Positions 15,616-23,594 of a DNA stretch of 64,000 nt are shown here, piece by piece. The notes beneath the pieces were generated by a model that ran no database searches, had not been told where the DNA came from, and saw only the letters and a program-made list of their open reading frames with translations. Origin of the DNA: a virus. Numbering within the stretch: position 1 is the first letter of the stretch; every line of letters starts with the position of its first letter. Both the position numbers and the translations under genes were made by a program. Where the stretch lies: positions 1-64,000 of IMG/VR virus record IMGVR_UViG_3300024273_002055, one strand, 5' to 3'.

Positions 15616-15882
15616 ATGAAAGTAGTTTGCATAAATGATAGCGATAAGCCTATAGATATACCAGAGCACAAATGGGTAAAGAAAGATGAGATATACACAA
15701 TTGCAAAAGTTGTGAAATTAAACCTACAAACAAATGCCTTAGGTGTGGAGCTGGAAGAAATTGACTTGATAGGGTGTTTTCCTTATGAGTATTTTTTAGC
15801 AAATAGATTTGCGCCACTGCAACCAGAAAAGTCTCTACAAAAAGAGCTGGAAGGGGAGTTAGAAATAGAAAATACGATTTAG
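15616..15882 (+). CDS. Conserved hypothetical protein of Bacteroidota phages
   Basis: 88 residues. MKVVCINDSDKPIDIPEHKW at the start and LIGCFPYEYFLANRFAPL in the middle recall a widespread small protein in Bacteroidota genomes and phages with no assigned function. Small beta-rich domain followed by an acidic tail. Lies five bases after the DUF3307 gene and four before the nuclease. Confidence 0.55.
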   Translation: MKVVCINDSDKPIDIPEHKWVKKDEIYTIAKVVKLNLQTNALGVELEEIDLIGCFPYEYFLANRFAPLQPEKSLQKELEGELEIENTI

Positions 15883-15886
15883 ATAT

Positions 15887-17737
15887 ATGGATTTAAAAAA
15901 AATATCAGACGAAATAAAAGAAATTGTATCCAATAGGCAAAAGGAACTAAACCTCTCCTTTGTTGAAGACACTCATACTTATTTTATGAAAAACTTACAG
16001 GGGGAAATGGTGAGCAACTACCCTTCTGTGTCTACTGTATTAAAAAGTTTTTATACACCTTTTGACGCAGAGTCAACAAAAAGCTTTAAAAATTGTGGCG
16101 GAGACCCAGAAAAAGAAAAGTCGCTTCTGAAGGAGTGGAGTGATTCTGGAACTTACGCATCTCACATGGGCAGTAGAGTTCACTTTATCTTAGAAGACTA
16201 TTTGGTTGAATTATATGGAGCCTACAAAGAAGTTAGGTTACCAATCTTCGAGTGTGATGATGAACAAACTGAAAACGGAGATTCTATGATTGTTGCTGGC
16301 AAGTCTTTTTTAGACTTAATGCACTCAAGGGGAGCTGTTTTATTAGATACTGAAATGGTTTTAGGTAGTCCCGAATTGGGGTACACTGGTCAACCTGATA
16401 AAGTTTGGCTCATAGTTGGAAAAGATGGTAATCCTGGTATTTTAGTAACAGATTGGAAAGGTTTACCACTAGATACACCAATACTAACAGATAGCGGTTG
16501 GAAAAGTATGGGTACCCTAAATAAATCTGATAAGGTATATGATAAAGATGGTGACTTAGTTAATATCATGAATATATCACAAGTTAAAAATAAGAAGTGT
16601 CTTAAGATTAAATTTGATAATAATGAAGAGGTTGTTTCTGATTTTGAACATAGATGGTTAGTTTATACTGAGAGTAGTGGTGTTAAAAAAGAAAGAGTCA
16701 TGACAACTCAAGAGATTAAAGATTATAATGATGGTTTAATTAAAAGAGATTCATATAAAATATTAAAGATTTCAAACCCAAAACCATTAAATAACCCTAA
16801 AACTGAATTACCAATAGACCCTTATGTCTTAGGTATGTGGTTAGGTGATGGTCATAGTATTGATGCTAAGATAACTCAAGCTAATGAAGTTGTTTGGTCT
16901 GAAATTAAGAAAAGAGGTTATAAGGTTGGAAATGATGTATCACAAGGTGGTGCTGGTAAAGCAACAACTAGAACTATATTTGACTTACAAGGTAGGTTAA
17001 GAAAAACATCTTTATTAAGCAATAAACATATACCAGAAATTTACTTATCCAGTTCATATGAACAAAGGTTAGATTTACTTAGGGGGTTAATGGATAGTGA
17101 CGGTACATATAATAAAACTAGAAATAGTTTTGTAATGGAAACAACTAGAGAAAGTCAAGCTGATTATACTGCTGAAATAATATCTTCTTTAGGCATTAAA
17201 CCTACTAAGAGTTCATTTTATAAGAAATTTAACGGTAAAATTATTAAATGCTACAGAACATCGTTCGTAACTAGTGAATTTAACCCATTCTTATCTAGAA
17301 ATCAAGACCTAGTGTTAAACCTAAAGAAAGATAGAAGAACTTATAGAACTATAGTATCGGTCAAAGAGGTGGAATCAGTACCAACTAAGTGTATTGAAGT
17401 GGATAGTCCGTCTAGTACATTCTTATGTGGTAAATCGTTATTAGTAACACACAACACAAATAAGCCAAAAAACTTCGTTTCACAATTCTACACCAAACCT
17501 ATGTTAACTCCCTTTACAGAGTATGACGACACATCTCTGGGTCACTATTATGTACAACTACCACTTTATGCAAAACTACTCTTAGATATGCTAAAGGGCT
17601 CTAAATATGAAAACATACCACTTCTTGGCGGTATAGTAGTATTGCTAAAAAAAGATGCAACATTTGAAGAGTATAGAATACCTAAGGAAGTTCTAACCAT
17701 TGTAGACAAAATGAATGTTTCACTATACTTAAAGTAA
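15887..17737 (+). CDS. PD-(D/E)XK (RecB-like) nuclease interrupted by an intein
   Basis: 616 residues before splicing, 284 after. N-extein 1-191 and C-extein 524-616 join to give ...GYTGQPDKVW...ILVTDWK/TNKPKNF, in which Asp171 and the DWK motif (189-191) form the PD-(D/E)XK active site; HYYVQLPLYAKLL (about 553-565) is the usual QxxxY helix. Such Cas4/RecB-like nucleases process phage DNA ends. The intein (residues 192-523) sits directly after the catalytic Lys, so the enzyme should be inactive until spliced. ATG 15887 follows the previous stop by four bases. Confidence 0.82.
   Translation: MDLKKISDEIKEIVSNRQKELNLSFVEDTHTYFMKNLQGEMVSNYPSVSTVLKSFYTPFDAESTKSFKNCGGDPEKEKSLLKEWSDSGTYASHMGSRVHFILEDYLVELYGAYKEVRLPIFECDDEQTENGDSMIVAGKSFLDLMHSRGAVLLDTEMVLGSPELGYTGQPDKVWLIVGKDGNPGILVTDWKGLPLDTPILTDSGWKSMGTLNKSDKVYDKDGDLVNIMNISQVKNKKCLKIKFDNNEEVVSDFEHRWLVYTESSGVKKERVMTTQEIKDYNDGLIKRDSYKILKISNPKPLNNPKTELPIDPYVLGMWLGDGHSIDAKITQANEVVWSEIKKRGYKVGNDVSQGGAGKATTRTIFDLQGRLRKTSLLSNKHIPEIYLSSSYEQRLDLLRGLMDSDGTYNKTRNSFVMETTRESQADYTAEIISSLGIKPTKSSFYKKFNGKIIKCYRTSFVTSEFNPFLSRNQDLVLNLKKDRRTYRTIVSVKEVESVPTKCIEVDSPSSTFLCGKSLLVTHNTNKPKNFVSQFYTKPMLTPFTEYDDTSLGHYYVQLPLYAKLLLDMLKGSKYENIPLLGGIVVLLKKDATFEEYRIPKEVLTIVDKMNVSLYLK
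16460..17455 (+). mobile_element. Intein with LAGLIDADG homing endonuclease, class 3 features
   Basis: Residues 192-523 of the nuclease. The start GLPLDTPILTDSGWKSMGTL lacks the usual Cys/Ser at position 1. Block B is SDFEHRWLVY (Trp257), block F KCIEVDSPSSTFLCG (Cys502) and block G VTHN (Thr521, His522, Asn523), followed by Thr+1. Trp, Cys and Thr at these places are the WCT triad of class 3 inteins, where the block F Cys makes the first attack. The endonuclease motifs are YVLGMWLGDG (about 313-322) and LLRGLMDSDG (about 397-406), both intact, so homing is likely still possible. Confidence 0.85.
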
Positions 17738-17764
17738 AATTATTTAAATAAAAAACCCCACCAC

Positions 17765-18559
17765 ATGAGAACGTTAATTTTAATAATATCCGCATCCCTT
17801 TTTGCTGGATGTGGTGGAGAAGATTTAACAAACACATCTAACAAGGAGGTCATTCGGATAATAGAAGACTTTGGTTTTGTTGGATTAAATGAGAATGAAA
17901 TAATAGAGGCGTTAAACACACCTAAGAGTTCTATAGATGACAACCCGCCCTGTTATAACATAGAGGACTTGTCTGCTTTCTTGACTCATTTTGGTTCTTG
18001 CGCTAAAGATATTATTCCAACATTATCTAACGACTACTTTCAAGATGCAAATTGTAATGTCGCTAAATGGGAATCTTCAGCAAGAGAGTTCAATCCTATT
18101 GACTCAACAGGTGTCAATACTAATCTCAACCCTATGTCTATAAAGTGGTTTCTAGATTCAGATAATTATATAAATACAGGCTCTGATTTTACGCTACCAT
18201 TTTACACTTATAATGATGGCGTTATAAATTCTGATTGCGATGGAATATTCCAACCCAGTTGTAATGGTGCGCATAGTGTAGTTATTCAAATGGAATTTGA
18301 AGATGGCACTATCTACAGAAGAATCGGAACAGGTTTCGCTAGTGTTAATAATACACCTTCGGATATTCCGCAGTGCGAATTAAGCATTTTAGATTATAGC
18401 CCTAGTGACTTAAGTCATTTCGACTTTGATACATTTACACCTATAAAATTTGAACCTTATGAATTTATAATTCAAGGTCTAGAGTGGGACTTAGATAATG
18501 ATGACTGCGTTTCCACTAGCGATTTAAACCTATTCCTGATAGGCTTCGGTGATTGTTAA
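17765..18559 (+). CDS. Lipoprotein with dockerin-like calcium-binding repeats
   Basis: 264 residues. Lipoprotein signal MRTLILIISASLFAGC (Cys16) then GGEDL. Two related segments occur: CYNIEDLSAFLTHFGSC (about 64-80) and, at the very C-terminus, DLDNDDCVSTSDLNLFLIGFGDC. The second fits the DxDxDxxV-xxxDLxxFLxxFG calcium loop of Bacteroidota dockerin-type repeats. The middle is a beta-rich domain. Presumably located at the host surface. Preceded by 27 bases of AT-rich DNA without a clear promoter. Confidence 0.6.
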   Translation: MRTLILIISASLFAGCGGEDLTNTSNKEVIRIIEDFGFVGLNENEIIEALNTPKSSIDDNPPCYNIEDLSAFLTHFGSCAKDIIPTLSNDYFQDANCNVAKWESSAREFNPIDSTGVNTNLNPMSIKWFLDSDNYINTGSDFTLPFYTYNDGVINSDCDGIFQPSCNGAHSVVIQMEFEDGTIYRRIGTGFASVNNTPSDIPQCELSILDYSPSDLSHFDFDTFTPIKFEPYEFIIQGLEWDLDNDDCVSTSDLNLFLIGFGDC

Positions 18560-18696
18560 AGTTAAAAAAAGTTGTGCTTTCAGAAAGGTTATAAGGTCAT
18601 AAAAATAAATTATTTTTTATTTTTTAATATAATTAATCCATTTTTCTAAAAAAATAATTATTTATAAATGCAGGACCCCGAACACATGATTTAAAA

Positions 18697-19269
18697 ATGA
18701 ACACAAAAGAACAGCTTATACTAAAGTTTAGAAAACTTCAAACCGTTTTTTCTGTATTACTTTTCTTTTTTATCTTAATGTTCTTTCTGGTTGTAACAAA
18801 ATTTGACGTTAAAGAAACTCAAATATCTCACTGGGGTGTTCTTGAAAATGTGGGTTGGGTTTTTAATTATGGAATAATATTAGTTTCTATATCAACCTTC
18901 TTTAATGTTTTTTTTTACATAAAGAATCACAATAGGATATTTCACAAAAAAACATTACACCTACTGTTTTTCTTTGTGTCTATTTCTCTCTTTTTAGTAG
19001 GCCTTTTTCCAGTAGATATAAACCCATCAATTCATAACCCTTCTGCTTTTTTATATTTTTTTTCATATCCTTTTTCCATTTTTCTGTTATCACACTTAAA
19101 TAGGAAAAATATAATATATAAAGAGTGGATTACTCACTTAGTGGTGTCATCACTAATGATTGTACTTCCGCTAATATTCATATCGTTGTTTAGTGGAATG
19201 GCTATTGCTGAAATGGTTCATACACTACTGGTTATGTTTTGGAATATACGAATACTGGTGAAAAACTAA
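18697..19269 (+). CDS. DUF998-like six-span membrane protein
   Basis: 190 residues with hydrophobic spans near 14-34, 50-72, 84-104, 110-130, 142-165 and 165-185. VGLFPVDINPSIHNPSAFLY (about 108-127) is the characteristic loop (GxFPxD...HN) of the DUF998 family, whose function is unknown. A small frame MQDPEHMI precedes it at 18668-18694 in the leader, behind a TTATTTATAA box. Gap 18560-18696 is otherwise AT-rich without features. Confidence 0.6.
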   Translation: MNTKEQLILKFRKLQTVFSVLLFFFILMFFLVVTKFDVKETQISHWGVLENVGWVFNYGIILVSISTFFNVFFYIKNHNRIFHKKTLHLLFFFVSISLFLVGLFPVDINPSIHNPSAFLYFFSYPFSIFLLSHLNRKNIIYKEWITHLVVSSLMIVLPLIFISLFSGMAIAEMVHTLLVMFWNIRILVKN

Positions 19270-19327
19270 TTTATTCATTTTTTCTTTATTTATTACATAT
19301 TTATTTACGAACAAGTAAAATAACATT

Positions 19328-19558
19328 ATGACAGTACCTGGTATGGGGGTATCCTTTAAAGAATTCGCTAAAAACCCAATAGTAGCACTATTATTTATGG
19401 CCCTAATGGCTATAGGATATCTATATTATGACAATAAATCTAATCTTACCAATCAAGTTGAAGATTTAAGAGATGAGATAACAATATTAAAATCAGACTA
19501 TAAAGAATTAAACGATAAATTTATAGAGACAATACAAAAAATCAACAATGAAAATTAA
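19328..19558 (+). CDS. Single-span coiled-coil membrane protein
   Basis: 76 residues. A soluble N-terminus (MTVPGMGVSFKEFAKNP), one span (IVALLFMALMAIGYLYY) and a C-terminal coiled coil (LTNQVEDLRDEITILKSDYK...). Overlaps the next gene by 11 bases. The pair resembles inner-membrane spanin or holin/antiholin-like proteins by layout only. Confidence 0.5.
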   Translation: MTVPGMGVSFKEFAKNPIVALLFMALMAIGYLYYDNKSNLTNQVEDLRDEITILKSDYKELNDKFIETIQKINNEN

Positions 19559-20060
19559 ACAAAGAACAGTAAACGTATTAACATTTATTTTAGGGCTAGT
19601 TATTTTAATTGTAATTTTTAATAAACTAAAGTCTGAAGAACACGATAAACAAGAAATAAAACAAGAAATAAAAAAATTTCACACAACTAAAGACAGCACA
19701 ATTAGATTGGTAGATGATTTTGTGTTTTCATACCAACAAAAAAAAGAAATTCAAAAAAAAGAACTTGATTCTTTAAATCAAATTCTTGTCAACAATAAAA
19801 TGCTTTCTAAAAAAGAAATGGTAGAACTTAGAAACAAAATAAAAAATAAATCTATTATTATAAATGAAATATCTCAAAAAAATATAATAGAAAAAGATTC
19901 AATTATTTATAACACAATTAAACAAGACACAATTATTTATGATACGATAATTGAAAACACAATAATAAGAGATACTCTTTACTTTACTGATACGTTGTAT
20001 AAAATAGATACTATATTTTACAAAAAAGAAGACATAAAAAGAATAAAGTTTAATAACTAA
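19548..20060 (+). CDS. Membrane-anchored coiled coil with DTI-repeat tail
   Basis: 170 residues. N-terminal anchor (VLTFILGLVILIVIF, about 10-24), a long charged coiled coil (to about 110), then a striking periodic tail in which DTI/DTL recurs (DSIIYNTIKQDTIIYDTII, then RDTLYFTDTLYKIDTIFY). Such repeats suggest an extended beta or coiled periplasmic stalk, as in spanins. Converges with the minus-strand gene at 20057, sharing four bases. Confidence 0.5.
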   Translation: MKIKQRTVNVLTFILGLVILIVIFNKLKSEEHDKQEIKQEIKKFHTTKDSTIRLVDDFVFSYQQKKEIQKKELDSLNQILVNNKMLSKKEMVELRNKIKNKSIIINEISQKNIIEKDSIIYNTIKQDTIIYDTIIENTIIRDTLYFTDTLYKIDTIFYKKEDIKRIKFNN

Positions 20061-20521
20061 ACCTTATTATTATTCTTACTGTTAAAAATAACCTCTATTT
20101 CTTTTATTTTTTCCATAAACTCTCCAGCAACTGCATCTAATTCTGAATGGAAATCATTAGAGCATTTTACAGAATATAAATTTTTACTCAATGTTATTTC
20201 TAACAAAACTAACTCTGTATTATAGTCGATAAATTTAGGAAATTCTGAAAGGAATTTTATGGCATCTTCTTTTTCTCTAAAAACAGAAACCTTATCTTTC
20301 ATTATGTCTTCGTAAACATCAGTGCCCCTCTGATAAAGAGAACTATAAGAATTTTCTGAAACAAGTCTAGATTTATACCTAAAAAGACCAGTTACAACAG
20401 AGTAATAATTTAGATTCTTTTTTTCAGCGACTTTATATCCAACAATTTTTTTTTCATTCAATCTATGAAAATTTGTGTATTTACACAACAGCTGTTCGCA
20501 AAGTCTATTTGAAGCGTTCAT
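20057..20521 (-). CDS. Hypothetical protein
   Basis: 154 residues, mixed alpha/beta, with no membrane span. A central basic segment (LFRYKSRLVSENSYSSLYQRG) and an acidic helix (FHSELDAVAGEFMEKIKEIE) near the end. Not recognised. Downstream of, and probably co-transcribed with, the gene at 20546. Confidence 0.5.
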   Translation of the reverse strand: MNASNRLCEQLLCKYTNFHRLNEKKIVGYKVAEKKNLNYYSVVTGLFRYKSRLVSENSYSSLYQRGTDVYEDIMKDKVSVFREKEDAIKFLSEFPKFIDYNTELVLLEITLSKNLYSVKCSNDFHSELDAVAGEFMEKIKEIEVIFNSKNNNKV

Positions 20522-20545
20522 TATTTCGTAAAGTTAATAAAATAA

Positions 20546-20812
20546 TCAAACAAAATCATCATTTTCATCCAATTCCTCAGACTCTTCTACAGTATCACCA
20601 CCTTCTGTTTCACCAGCTGAACTGGTTACATTATTAAAATATATATGTGTGTCGTTTTTACGCTCTTGCTTAGACGCATCACTTTGGCTTCCATAATAAC
20701 CATAACCACCCTGATTCTTCTGAACGTCTGGACCTCCGCCTGGGGCCCTGTCAACCTCTGTAGATACTATTTCCGACAAAACTTCTCTTACTATATTTCT
20801 TATATCATCCAT
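20546..20812 (-). CDS. Putative virion protein with capsid-targeting-like N-terminus
   Basis: 88 residues. The N-terminal helix DIRNIVREVLSEIV matches the tag shared by at least six other proteins here (basic, Leu/Ile-rich, ending [IL]xE). The remainder is disordered: Gly/Gln/Tyr-rich (GGYGYYGSQSDASKQ) with an acidic C-terminus (EESEELDENDDFV). In T4-like phages such a helix directs small proteins into the prohead and is then cut by the prohead protease; I infer the same here. Confidence 0.5.
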   Translation of the reverse strand: MDDIRNIVREVLSEIVSTEVDRAPGGGPDVQKNQGGYGYYGSQSDASKQERKNDTHIYFNNVTSSAGETEGGDTVEESEELDENDDFV

Positions 20813-20829
20813 TTCAATATATAAATATG

Positions 20830-20839
20830 TATAAATATT
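20830..20839 (-). promoter_or_regulatory. Candidate late promoter, AATATTTATA
   Basis: On the minus strand AATATTTATA lies 18 bases before the start at 20812; a second TATTTATAT follows nearer the ATG. One member of the ATATTTATA set found before putative virion genes. Confidence 0.35.
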
Positions 20840-20862
20840 ATCTTACTGTAATATATTTGAAT

Positions 20863-21417
20863 TTATAACTTGCACATGTTTAAACATATTATAGCTGTAT
20901 TGTATGCATCGGTATCGGCTCTATGTGGAGTTCCTTCAAATTGAATACCAATTTCTTTTAGTGCATTTTCCACACTGTATAGCCTACTTTTATTTTGTTG
21001 CAATTTAGAAAAACACTTCTGTATATCCTTGTGATTTTTTGAGAATGGAAATTCTACACCTTTTGACTTACACTCTTTAGTCAGATGAGTCTTATCAATC
21101 ACCCCCCAACTCCCCCAATTTGTTTCTTTTAAATTGTATTTAGATTCTAAAAGTGAAAAAGCTTCAGATAATGAAATTCCATGTTTTTTAACTTGCTCAT
21201 CCGTTATTGAAGTTAGCTTAGTGCAAAAATTACTCACATTAGACATTTCAGGCTTTATTAAAAATCTGTCTTGTTTTATTATTTTTTTATTTACTAAATC
21301 AATCTCAACCAAACCTATGTCTAGTATTTCTTGAACCATACCCCTGGGCGGCCTTCCCCTCCAACAAGTAAACTCAAAATCAACAACTAAAAACATTTCA
21401 CTTTCCATATGCAACAA
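20863..21417 (-). CDS. DEDDh 3'-5' exonuclease, ERI1/KapD-like
   Basis: 184 residues. VVDFEFTCW (about 11-19) gives the first Asp and Glu, LTSITDEQV the second region, WGSWGVID the middle Asp region, and HRADTDAYNTA (about 164-174) the catalytic His and last Asp. The ...FEFTCW start is typical of the ERI1/KapD branch, which acts on RNA or single-stranded DNA ends. ATG 21417 is followed by two further Met (residues 4 and 8), any of which may be used. Confidence 0.8.
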   Translation of the reverse strand: MLHMESEMFLVVDFEFTCWRGRPPRGMVQEILDIGLVEIDLVNKKIIKQDRFLIKPEMSNVSNFCTKLTSITDEQVKKHGISLSEAFSLLESKYNLKETNWGSWGVIDKTHLTKECKSKGVEFPFSKNHKDIQKCFSKLQQNKSRLYSVENALKEIGIQFEGTPHRADTDAYNTAIICLNMCKL

Positions 21418-21519
21418 CTTAATACACTGCTTACATTAAATATGTAACAATTTACATTTAGCTACATTAAGTAATAATGTTTTTTTTCTTTTATTTATTA
21501 AGGTCCAACAAAAAAATTA

Positions 21520-21771
21520 ATGAAAGAAAATAAAGACGATAAAAAAAAAGATATTGTAGAAATAAAAAAGAAAAGCTCTGAACTTAAACTACTAATAGAA
21601 AAATATCAAAAAAGTCTTAAAGAAATACAAGGCGATTGTAAGCACACTCCTACAGTAAAGTTAGTTTCTGACAATGGGATAACAAATGCACTTAGAGTCG
21701 TATGTAGAGATTGTGAAAAAATAATAGGATACCCTTCTGCAAGTGATACGGACAAATTTTATAATATTTAA
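21520..21771 (+). CDS. Small zinc-binding coiled-coil protein
   Basis: 83 residues. Lys/Glu-rich coiled coil (about 1-38), then CKH (about 41-43) and VVCRDCEKIIGYP (about 61-73), which could form a C-H/CxxC zinc site. Converges with the minus-strand gene at 21768 with a four-base overlap. No family recognised. Confidence 0.5.
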   Translation: MKENKDDKKKDIVEIKKKSSELKLLIEKYQKSLKEIQGDCKHTPTVKLVSDNGITNALRVVCRDCEKIIGYPSASDTDKFYNI

Positions 21772-22283
21772 TTAAATGTTTTTTCATTTAGTATGATATT
21801 AAATTCAAAAACAACACTTTTGGCGTATGACATTAATTTTGACTCCATATCGAAATAAATTTCACACTCATTTTTTGTAAAATCAGATTGTGAAAAAATT
21901 TTTGAATAAGAAAATGATATAAATACTAAAGATAATTCATCATACTTATCATGGTCAGTTCTAAAATTGTTTAAACAAGGATAAGGAATTGACCATGAAC
22001 GATAAGCGTTTTGATATTGAGACAACTCAAAATAAGCTTTATTTAAATTTTCTAAATTTCTATAAATACATTTTTTTACGTCAAAAAAAACATAATAATG
22101 ATAATCTATAGAATATTCATCTTTTTTTTCATTATAATTAACTTCTTGAAACAGCACTTTATCATGAGTAATTATAGATATTTTTTCATTTTTAGAAACT
22201 CCATAAATCTTATTAGAATTATCTAAAAGTTTTTGAAAATAATCATTCATTTTTATTTTTTCTTCTAATAAAAGCAATTTCAT
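21768..22283 (-). CDS. Hypothetical protein
   Basis: 171 residues, rich in Tyr, Phe, Asn and Lys, without a signal, span or motif I can place. A monocistronic gene between two plus-strand genes. Start ATG 22283; a second Met at residue 12 is possible. Confidence 0.5.
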   Translation of the reverse strand: MKLLLLEEKIKMNDYFQKLLDNSNKIYGVSKNEKISIITHDKVLFQEVNYNEKKDEYSIDYHYYVFFDVKKCIYRNLENLNKAYFELSQYQNAYRSWSIPYPCLNNFRTDHDKYDELSLVFISFSYSKIFSQSDFTKNECEIYFDMESKLMSYAKSVVFEFNIILNEKTFN

Positions 22284-22324
22284 AAATTTAATGTAACATT
22301 TTTCAATTCAAAGTAAAGCTTATG

Positions 22325-22356
22325 TTTGTTTTATGGTATTAAAATATTTATATTTG
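22325..22356 (+). promoter_or_regulatory. Host-type (Bacteroidota RpoD) promoter
   Basis: TTTG at 22325-22328, 20 bases, TATATTTG at 22349-22356: an exact match to the Bacteroidota -33/-7 consensus. Located 28 bases before the rhomboid start, so this gene can be read by unmodified host polymerase early in infection. Confidence 0.7.
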
Positions 22357-22384
22357 TTATAAGTTTAATTTTCTAATAAAAATT

Positions 22385-23278
22385 ATGATTTTAAATAAAA
22401 ACAAACAAAAAGGATTAAAGAGACTTGTATTTATAAATGTTGCTTTTTTTCTTATAGCAAATGTTATAATGTCTGCTTCTGGTAGCTATGATTTAATGTC
22501 AGACTTTGCCTTAAGCTCTAGCTTTATGCATGTCATATTAAAGCCGTGGACTTTACTTACTAGCATGTTTTTACATATAGACTTTTTTCACTTACTCTTT
22601 AACATGTTATACCTATTTATATTTGGACAAATTTTATCCGAAAGATTAGGCAGCCAATCTGTAGTTACAGTATATCTTTTGGGTGGAATTGTTGGGGCAA
22701 TATTTTATTTATTATTTTATAACTTAATATCTATTGACCCCAGATATCTGGCCATGGGGGCTTCTGGTGGCGTTATGGCAGTTATGTCTGCTGCAACAAC
22801 AATTAATCCAAATAAAGGAGTTTCAATAATGTTTTTGGGTAAAATAAAGATAAAATGGATTTTTATATTTTTATTTATTATGACCAGTGTATATAATATA
22901 AACATAAATACTGGTGGCAAAATTGACCACATGGGAGGTGCTATGTTTGGCTTTATTTACATAACTCTAATAAAAAACAGAAACCTATACCTGGGGAAGT
23001 GGTTGGATAATATTTGTGTTTATTTTTCAGATAAATTTTCAATAAATAAAACAACATTTAAAATTAAAAAAGATGAATCAAATATCAAAACTGGATTTAG
23101 GGGAGCTCAAGATAGGAGAGACAAAAAAACAAGAGAAGTGGCGGTTGATAATTTTTTAGAAAAAACAGAAATAAACGAAGAAATGGATAAGTTGCTTGCA
23201 AGGGTTAAAAAAGTTGGGTTTGATAACTTAAGCGAATCAGACAGGCAAAGACTAGTATATTTAAGTAAAAAAATGTAA
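22385..23278 (+). CDS. Rhomboid-family intramembrane serine protease
   Basis: 297 residues with about six spans. LTSMFLHIDFFHLLFNMLYL (conserved His..HxxxN), GASGG with the catalytic Ser (about residue 131), and IDHMGGAMFGF with the catalytic His (about 179) define an active rhomboid. The C-terminal 70 residues are cytoplasmic and charged, with RGAQDRRDKKTREV and a short helical domain (EEMDKLLARVKKVGFDNLS) usual in Bacteroidota rhomboids. It cuts single-span membrane proteins within the bilayer. A host-type promoter suggests early expression, perhaps against a host envelope or defence protein. Confidence 0.85.
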   Translation: MILNKNKQKGLKRLVFINVAFFLIANVIMSASGSYDLMSDFALSSSFMHVILKPWTLLTSMFLHIDFFHLLFNMLYLFIFGQILSERLGSQSVVTVYLLGGIVGAIFYLLFYNLISIDPRYLAMGASGGVMAVMSAATTINPNKGVSIMFLGKIKIKWIFIFLFIMTSVYNININTGGKIDHMGGAMFGFIYITLIKNRNLYLGKWLDNICVYFSDKFSINKTTFKIKKDESNIKTGFRGAQDRRDKKTREVAVDNFLEKTEINEEMDKLLARVKKVGFDNLSESDRQRLVYLSKKM

Positions 23279-23279
23279 T

Positions 23280-23594
23280 ATGAGCAATAAAGAGAGAATA
23301 GAAATTGAACCTGGTTTTTTTGTTGGTGAAACTGTAATATTGTTAGAAGAGACTGAATTTACAAAAGTTCACAAGATAAAAATTGGCACTGTGGGCGTAG
23401 TATCAAAAGACGATAACTTAGAAACGCTGAAGGGGTGGAAAGCTATAAATGTAGAAGAAGGCTTCAAGAGCGAAATAGATAAAATGACTCCAGAAAAAAT
23501 AGATGAGCTATATAATCATTTATCTAGGATTGGAAAGATTAAAAATGCTGACAAGCTAGATGATTTAGCAAAAATTAAAACAAATAAACAATAA
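23280..23594 (+). CDS. Hypothetical protein between rhomboid and ClpP-like genes
   Basis: 104 residues. N-terminal half beta-rich (GFFVGETVILLEE, HKIKIGTVGVVS), as in a small barrel, C-terminal half helical and charged. It starts one base after the rhomboid stop and its stop overlaps the ClpP-like start, so the three are translated as a unit. Not recognised. Confidence 0.5.
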   Translation: MSNKERIEIEPGFFVGETVILLEETEFTKVHKIKIGTVGVVSKDDNLETLKGWKAINVEEGFKSEIDKMTPEKIDELYNHLSRIGKIKNADKLDDLAKIKTNKQ

